From assembly GCA_963565915.1 (NCBI GenBank), contig OY751493.1, forward strand, positions 806,001 to 870,000: 64,000 nucleotides of DNA, written 5' to 3'. The translations under genes were made by a program, and so were the position numbers. The number at the start of each line of letters is the position of its first letter. Position 1 is the first letter of the stretch. The DNA comes from Entoloma clypeatum (taxonomy: Eukaryota > Basidiomycota > Agaricomycetes > Agaricales > Entolomataceae). The notes under the pieces were generated by a model. The model was not told the DNA's origin, made no database searches, and saw only the letters and a program-made list of their open reading frames with translations. This document shows, in pieces, positions 59,391 through 64,000 of this stretch.

Positions 59391-62300
59391 ATGTCGGAGA
59401 ACAAGAACAATGTCACGAAAACCTTGCGAAAGATTTATGATTCTATTAAGGGTGCGTTGGGGGACCTCAGCCCCATGAATTTTGACGACCTGAATGCTTC
59501 ATAGAGGTGCTTCTGACCGTGAAGTCACGACTGGACGATCCAAAGCTACCTGTGCGGCCGTCCTTGACTGAAGATCTCCATCGGGTTGCCTCTTTGGCGG
59601 AGGCCTTTACGGAACAACGCGCAAAGTCGAACAAGGGGGGCTCGATGCAGTTTGCTGACAGCCTGGACCAGGAAGGTCAGTCATCTCCACCCTCAGATCG
59701 TTATCATGCATTGATGGCATTAAACAAGGAGTTAATCTTTGGAATATATCTGGGCTGATTCGAAAGACTCCAGAAGAGGATGGACGACGTTTGGTGGCCG
59801 GGCGTGAGTTTCTTTTTTACGCCAATTGCCATTGTATATCGTTGTTCCATGAGACTTCCAACTAACAACGAACCCTTGAAATTTTCAGTACGGCTCGCCG
59901 CTTTTCGGCTTATCGAGGCAGGGTTGGAGTCCAAACCAGGAATACAGAGTTTGTCTGACGGAACCAATTGTGTGGTTGTTGGTTTTAGTGCTGAAATGTT
60001 GCATAATCTTCAAAGGTCTACTCCACGTACTTCAACTGGCAAGTAAAACAGGAACAACCCTTTCAGGTATGACGGCGCCACTGTTCATTTTCCCGTCATT
60101 GACTTCGGGTCAGAAATCGGAACCCACGATGTGGCAGCGCGAGTATTAACGAGTGCAGCCAAGGTTTTCAATCTTTATGCTTCGTGCCCTTGCTCATAGT
60201 CGCACGGCTGACGAAAGTAAAAGTTTGAAGAAGCCCTTCGACATACCGAAGACCCGGATGGTACCCATCGACACGGGATTGCATGCGGTACAGTTACTTA
60301 TTTCTCTAGCCGAATGGAGGCAGTACGTACCTCTACATTCTGATCGTCCGATCTGATAACGATCTTAATCACGGCCGGCTCAGGCTTGGAAGGAGAAAAA
60401 CTTTACGGTCGCCGATTACATGTCACAAAGGATCACAGGTGCATTTTTTGAACACATTGTGGGCGTGTGTGTGGGTCATTACATCTCGTGTTTACAGACG
60501 ACGAACAGCGCCTTTCCACCTTGCCTCCACACCTTGTGAGATGTCCTTTTTCCAGTTTTATTCGTCTGCGGCATGCCTAGATTTGTCACAATTCCAGCGA
60601 GAACTTCTGGCGTCCAAGTTTTACCGAATAGGGAAATCAATTCTGGAAGAACCCGAGGGTGTCAAACCTACGGACGCAGTGGCTTGGCTGCAAAAGGCGT
60701 TTTCTTTGGCTGACCAACTAGAACATGACTCAACACTCGGTGTCGCGGAACTGAAAGTGAGTTCCCCTTACATTTCTCAAGGTAATTCCGTCGACTCATG
60801 AATATCTAGATATCAATTCTACAAACGCTAGGTTTAATCAAACGGTCTTTGAGAGGGGCTTAGCTGATCTTCAAATATCAATCTTATATCTAGCTAGAGC
60901 CTACTTCGTCACAGGGTCATACGACCGCGCCGAAGCTACGTTGGATGAGCTGATCCCGTCCATCGATGCCGCACCCAACCGTGTAAGTTGACGAGGAAGT
61001 CGTTTTTGGCGCTATTGACCCACCGTTCATTTAGGCAAGTTCCGAATATCGAGAGCTTCGATGGCTGAGACTGGCCACCCTCAAACGACGAAAGGCGGGA
61101 GATTCAGCGCTCCTTGATGGTCTGTTCCTATACCTGGTTCTCAACCTGGCTCAAATCAATTGTTGTTTAGCGTTCAAATCATTAATCAATCACATGGAGT
61201 TCTCAGAATCTAATATCACGGAGTATTTTACCCAGTTCTGGCCGATTATACTCCTCGCTCACGCCGCCTTCCAGTATTCTTCAGGACCTGAGGACCCTCA
61301 CCCATCAACAGTAGGTCCAAAGTTTCGGCAACTTCGGAGTTGAAAGGAAAGTAACTAAGGAACAATGCTCAGCGTGTTGGTGACTGCGGTTCATCAGCAT
61401 TATCTCCAACATGCCTTGAATTGCGCTGGAGAAACACAGGACTCTATCGTCAGAGTCCTTTTGTCGCTAATATTCCATTGTGCAAAGGACGAAGATCACA
61501 AAAGAGCCCTGGAGACTATTGAGTCTACGTTCACCTGTGAGTGACCCTGGTGTCTTGCTACCTGTTTCCAGTGTCTTACCACATCGGGTAAAAATATAGC
61601 TTTATGTGAAGCTGAGGTTGAACTAGAGAGCACCCCCACAATGGCATGCCTTACTGTATGTTCGGTTGACTTTCTACCCTTGAGCTTCCCTGATATCACC
61701 CCCAAGCTCTTGTGGCAGCGTGGGGACCGTCACTATCAAGCTAAGAAGTGGTCAGAAGCAGCGGACTGGTTCGTGACCGGTAGCCACAAGCTATTCAGGT
61801 CCAACAGCCCTACGACCAACGCAAAGTGTTTCCGCAAAGCCGCTCTATGCTACATCGAACAACGGGAGTTCGCCCGAGCCTCCACGGTCATCCGCCGTTG
61901 TCCCACGAATGAGGCGAAGACCCATTATGTTATGTTTCTCCTTGCGGTCCATCAAGGTTTGTCATCACCCAGTTCATCGCAGCTTTGCTTCTGGTTTGCT
62001 AACGTGATTCCCTCAGGCTTGGAGGATGAAGGTTCAACCTTTCGCGAATTCGTGTTTTGAAACTTATGCTAACAAGAGCACACAGCGATCAGCGCGGTCC
62101 GGGAGATGCAGAAAGCCGCAGACTTCGATCGCGACATGCTCCTCCTTGCCACACAGATCTCGCACCAGTCAGAGATGAAGGTCGTCCTTCTATCGGTGCT
62201 TCAAGCCCTTTTGAAAACCTTGACTCTTGACAGTACTGGTGAGACCGTCGTGGAAGCCATGACGTTGATCCGTTGTATTCTCAGGCTTGCTCTGGGTCTA

Positions 62301-64000
62301 CTCGTGGACCCCACTGCCAATAAGTTTGTCAGGCGTCATTTCACTGTTGAATGTTTCTCATTGTCGCCTGTCGATTTCCAGGATGACCCTGATTGACACC
62401 ATTTTGAACCATTTTCAAACCGGTGAGACGAGTTGATATTGATGTTCGCACACGGCGATGATCCGTGGACCTTAGCGAGAATCCTTACGCAAGCAGCAGC
62501 AGCGCAAAAGGCGATATCTTTGATAACCAAAGACGTCTCGTGGCTGTGGAGAACAGCCTATAACTGCGCTGTCCAAGGATGCTCAGAGTGGGAAGGCTGC
62601 GAGCAGCGGGTAGCGGATTTGTTTGAGATAGCAAAAGATGTGGGTTTTCTGCGATCATTTCGTATTGGGGGGTCCACACACATGATCGCCCCTAGCTACT
62701 GGAAGCTATATGTCAGGCGTCACCACTTGACATCGACCCAGAGATGTATTTGCACATTGCCAACGCGGCTTTTGCCGCGGTTTCTGGTCACGGTATGTCC
62801 CCGCTGTCTGCCAGCCACGCTGAATATGGCTTTATTCACTGATCATCTTGTGGTGTGGCAGTCTTCTACCTCCGTGAATCAATGGATTCGAATGAAACTA
62901 CCGAGGTACGGAATTGATATATCGGCCTTCCTTGGTGTATGGGCGCTGAGTATCGCTCCAGCCAATACAGATATCGTCTATCGTCGCAAAAGTTCAGGCT
63001 TACAAAGCGAGAATTGTCGAGATTATCGAGAACGGCCAAATCAGTGGCGAGGACAATGTTCTTCGTGTCCAATACTTTGTCCACACGTTACACGTTTTTC
63101 AAGCCGAATTGCTGGTATATTTGAAGGAGTGGGATAAGTTATCGTTGATTGTCGAGGCGCGATTCTCCAGTCCTTTTGCTCTCTCTTTCATGAACTGACA
63201 TATGGGCTTAGGAGATTGTCAATTCAGGTCCGCTCGCCCTCGGAACCTATGAAGCGGTGGCGGATATATTGGTGCGTTTGTTCGTATCATGTATGCGTAT
63301 TTGGACAGCTTGACTTTGTTGGCATTCGGTCAGTGGGTGGATAAGGACTGCCCGATCAACGGTATGTACCTTTGCGCCCGCAATCAGAAACTCATACTTT
63401 GGTATCACTCTAGTCCTATATGGATGTCTTGAGGTTGGTGTATTACGTGGCAACCACAAACCTTGCTCTAACCGGCGAAATAAATATATTCAAGGCACTA
63501 TTACGCGCCAGCCTTGACCACAGCCATCTTTCGGTACAGAAGTTCTCTCGGTGGCTGAGAGCCATATGCACAATCATTCTAGCCCGCAACACTCCGGCCG
63601 ATAGAATCAAAGCGATCGGATATGTCGAGCAGGCTCTTACGGTAATTGAAGGCAGCTTGGACAGCGATGAGGTTTGGATCTGTTCATCTAATCCCCAGAT
63701 GGATGGCAACCGCACCTGCTGACGGATTGATATATGTCCAAACGTGACTCTCTGCAGCCTTACCCGATGGACGAACGACAATGGCTCCTGGCGACATCTT
63801 ACAACACTGGTGCTGAATGCTTGCAGTTTGTGCCTTGAAATTCATCAAACAAGCGCGACCAGCTGATCGATCGGTTTTCCATCTGTTTTCAATCATCAGT
63901 GCTTCCATGCTTGATGAAGCGAAGCGCTGGTTTGAAGCATCAACGGTTATATGCAGGTTTGTTCCCGGCGGTAAGGAACGTGCAGAGAAGGCAAGCGCAT
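59391..64000 (+). CDS. SPO22/ZIP4-like meiotic TPR protein (3' end cut by window)
   Basis: Homologues scaffold the ZMM crossover machinery on meiotic chromosomes. The gene is broken into many small exons. The first five are 59391-59451, 59505-59675, 59729-59803, 59889-59948 and 60016-60066. The start is MSENKNNVTKTLRKIYDSIK. Helical TPR-like blocks are AAFRLIEAGLESKPGI, LARAYFVTGSYDRAEATLDE, SSEYRELRWLRLATLKRR and LLWQRGDRHYQAKKWSEAAD. Further on are CFRKAALCYIEQREFARAST, AISAVREMQKAADFDRDMLL and, near the edge, AYPMDERQWLLATSYNTGAE and DEAKRWFEAS. The WLL..YNTG line and the alanine-rich repeats match the SPO22 domain as I recall it. Later exon borders were not resolved, and the stop lies at or beyond 64000. 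Confidence 0.75.

Noticed and set aside
1..64000. CRISPR array, operon, riboswitch or bacterial-type origin
   Set aside because: The window is eukaryotic nuclear DNA with spliceosomal introns; no direct-repeat/spacer structure was seen.

Overview
This is a nuclear window from a filamentous basidiomycete, most likely an Agaricomycete. The host genes are split by many short introns of about 46-91 nt with GT-AG and occasionally GC-AG borders, and they encode typical fungal proteins: an N-recognin, the TRAPP subunit TRS33, the chitin synthase chaperone CHS7, mitochondrial PSD1, a PHO80/PCL-type cyclin and a SPO22/ZIP4-like meiotic protein. The mobile elements are Ty1/copia retrotransposons and a LINE fragment.

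Layout. 1-4396 is a repeat-rich graveyard. It holds an inverted pair of ~20-bp minisatellite arrays, degenerate ACCGGT/GGTCTG repeats, a tRNA-derived SINE-like head, the 3' end and LTR of an old copia element, and a foldback (MITE-like) element. 4397-10181 is a complete copia element (A) with a GTCAT target duplication, disabled by two in-frame TGA codons. 10901-24593 is a second copia family (C, minus strand, GGAAC target duplication). It was invaded by a young element (B, 11903-17686, same family as A, identical LTRs, intact 1575-codon ORF, CAAAA target duplication) and by a 5'-truncated LINE (21151-22283, 35-nt poly-A tail, 13-bp target duplication). Element C also carries an unexpected 278-codon ORF between its 5' LTR and gag.

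25079-47229 is the conserved gene block: UBR1 (-), TRS33 (+), a decayed partial copy of TRS33, a frameshifted secreted protein gene, a single-pass membrane protein gene, a fungal hypothetical gene, F-box-like remnants, and PSD1 (+) and CHS7 (-) meeting tail to tail. UBR1 and TRS33 diverge from a 111-bp spacer. 47230-54696 is an unusually long stretch in which I see no supportable gene. 54697-64000 holds the PCL-type cyclin, a small two-helix membrane protein, and the SPO22/ZIP4-like gene that runs off the window edge. Those last two diverge from a 155-bp spacer.

The host genes are housekeeping functions (protein turnover, vesicle tethering, phospholipid synthesis, cell-wall synthase export, cell cycle or phosphate signalling, meiosis) and do not form a pathway. 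The accessory content is the nested retroelement cluster. Exon borders were placed by hand from splice signals, reading frame and recalled family sequence, with no alignment program.
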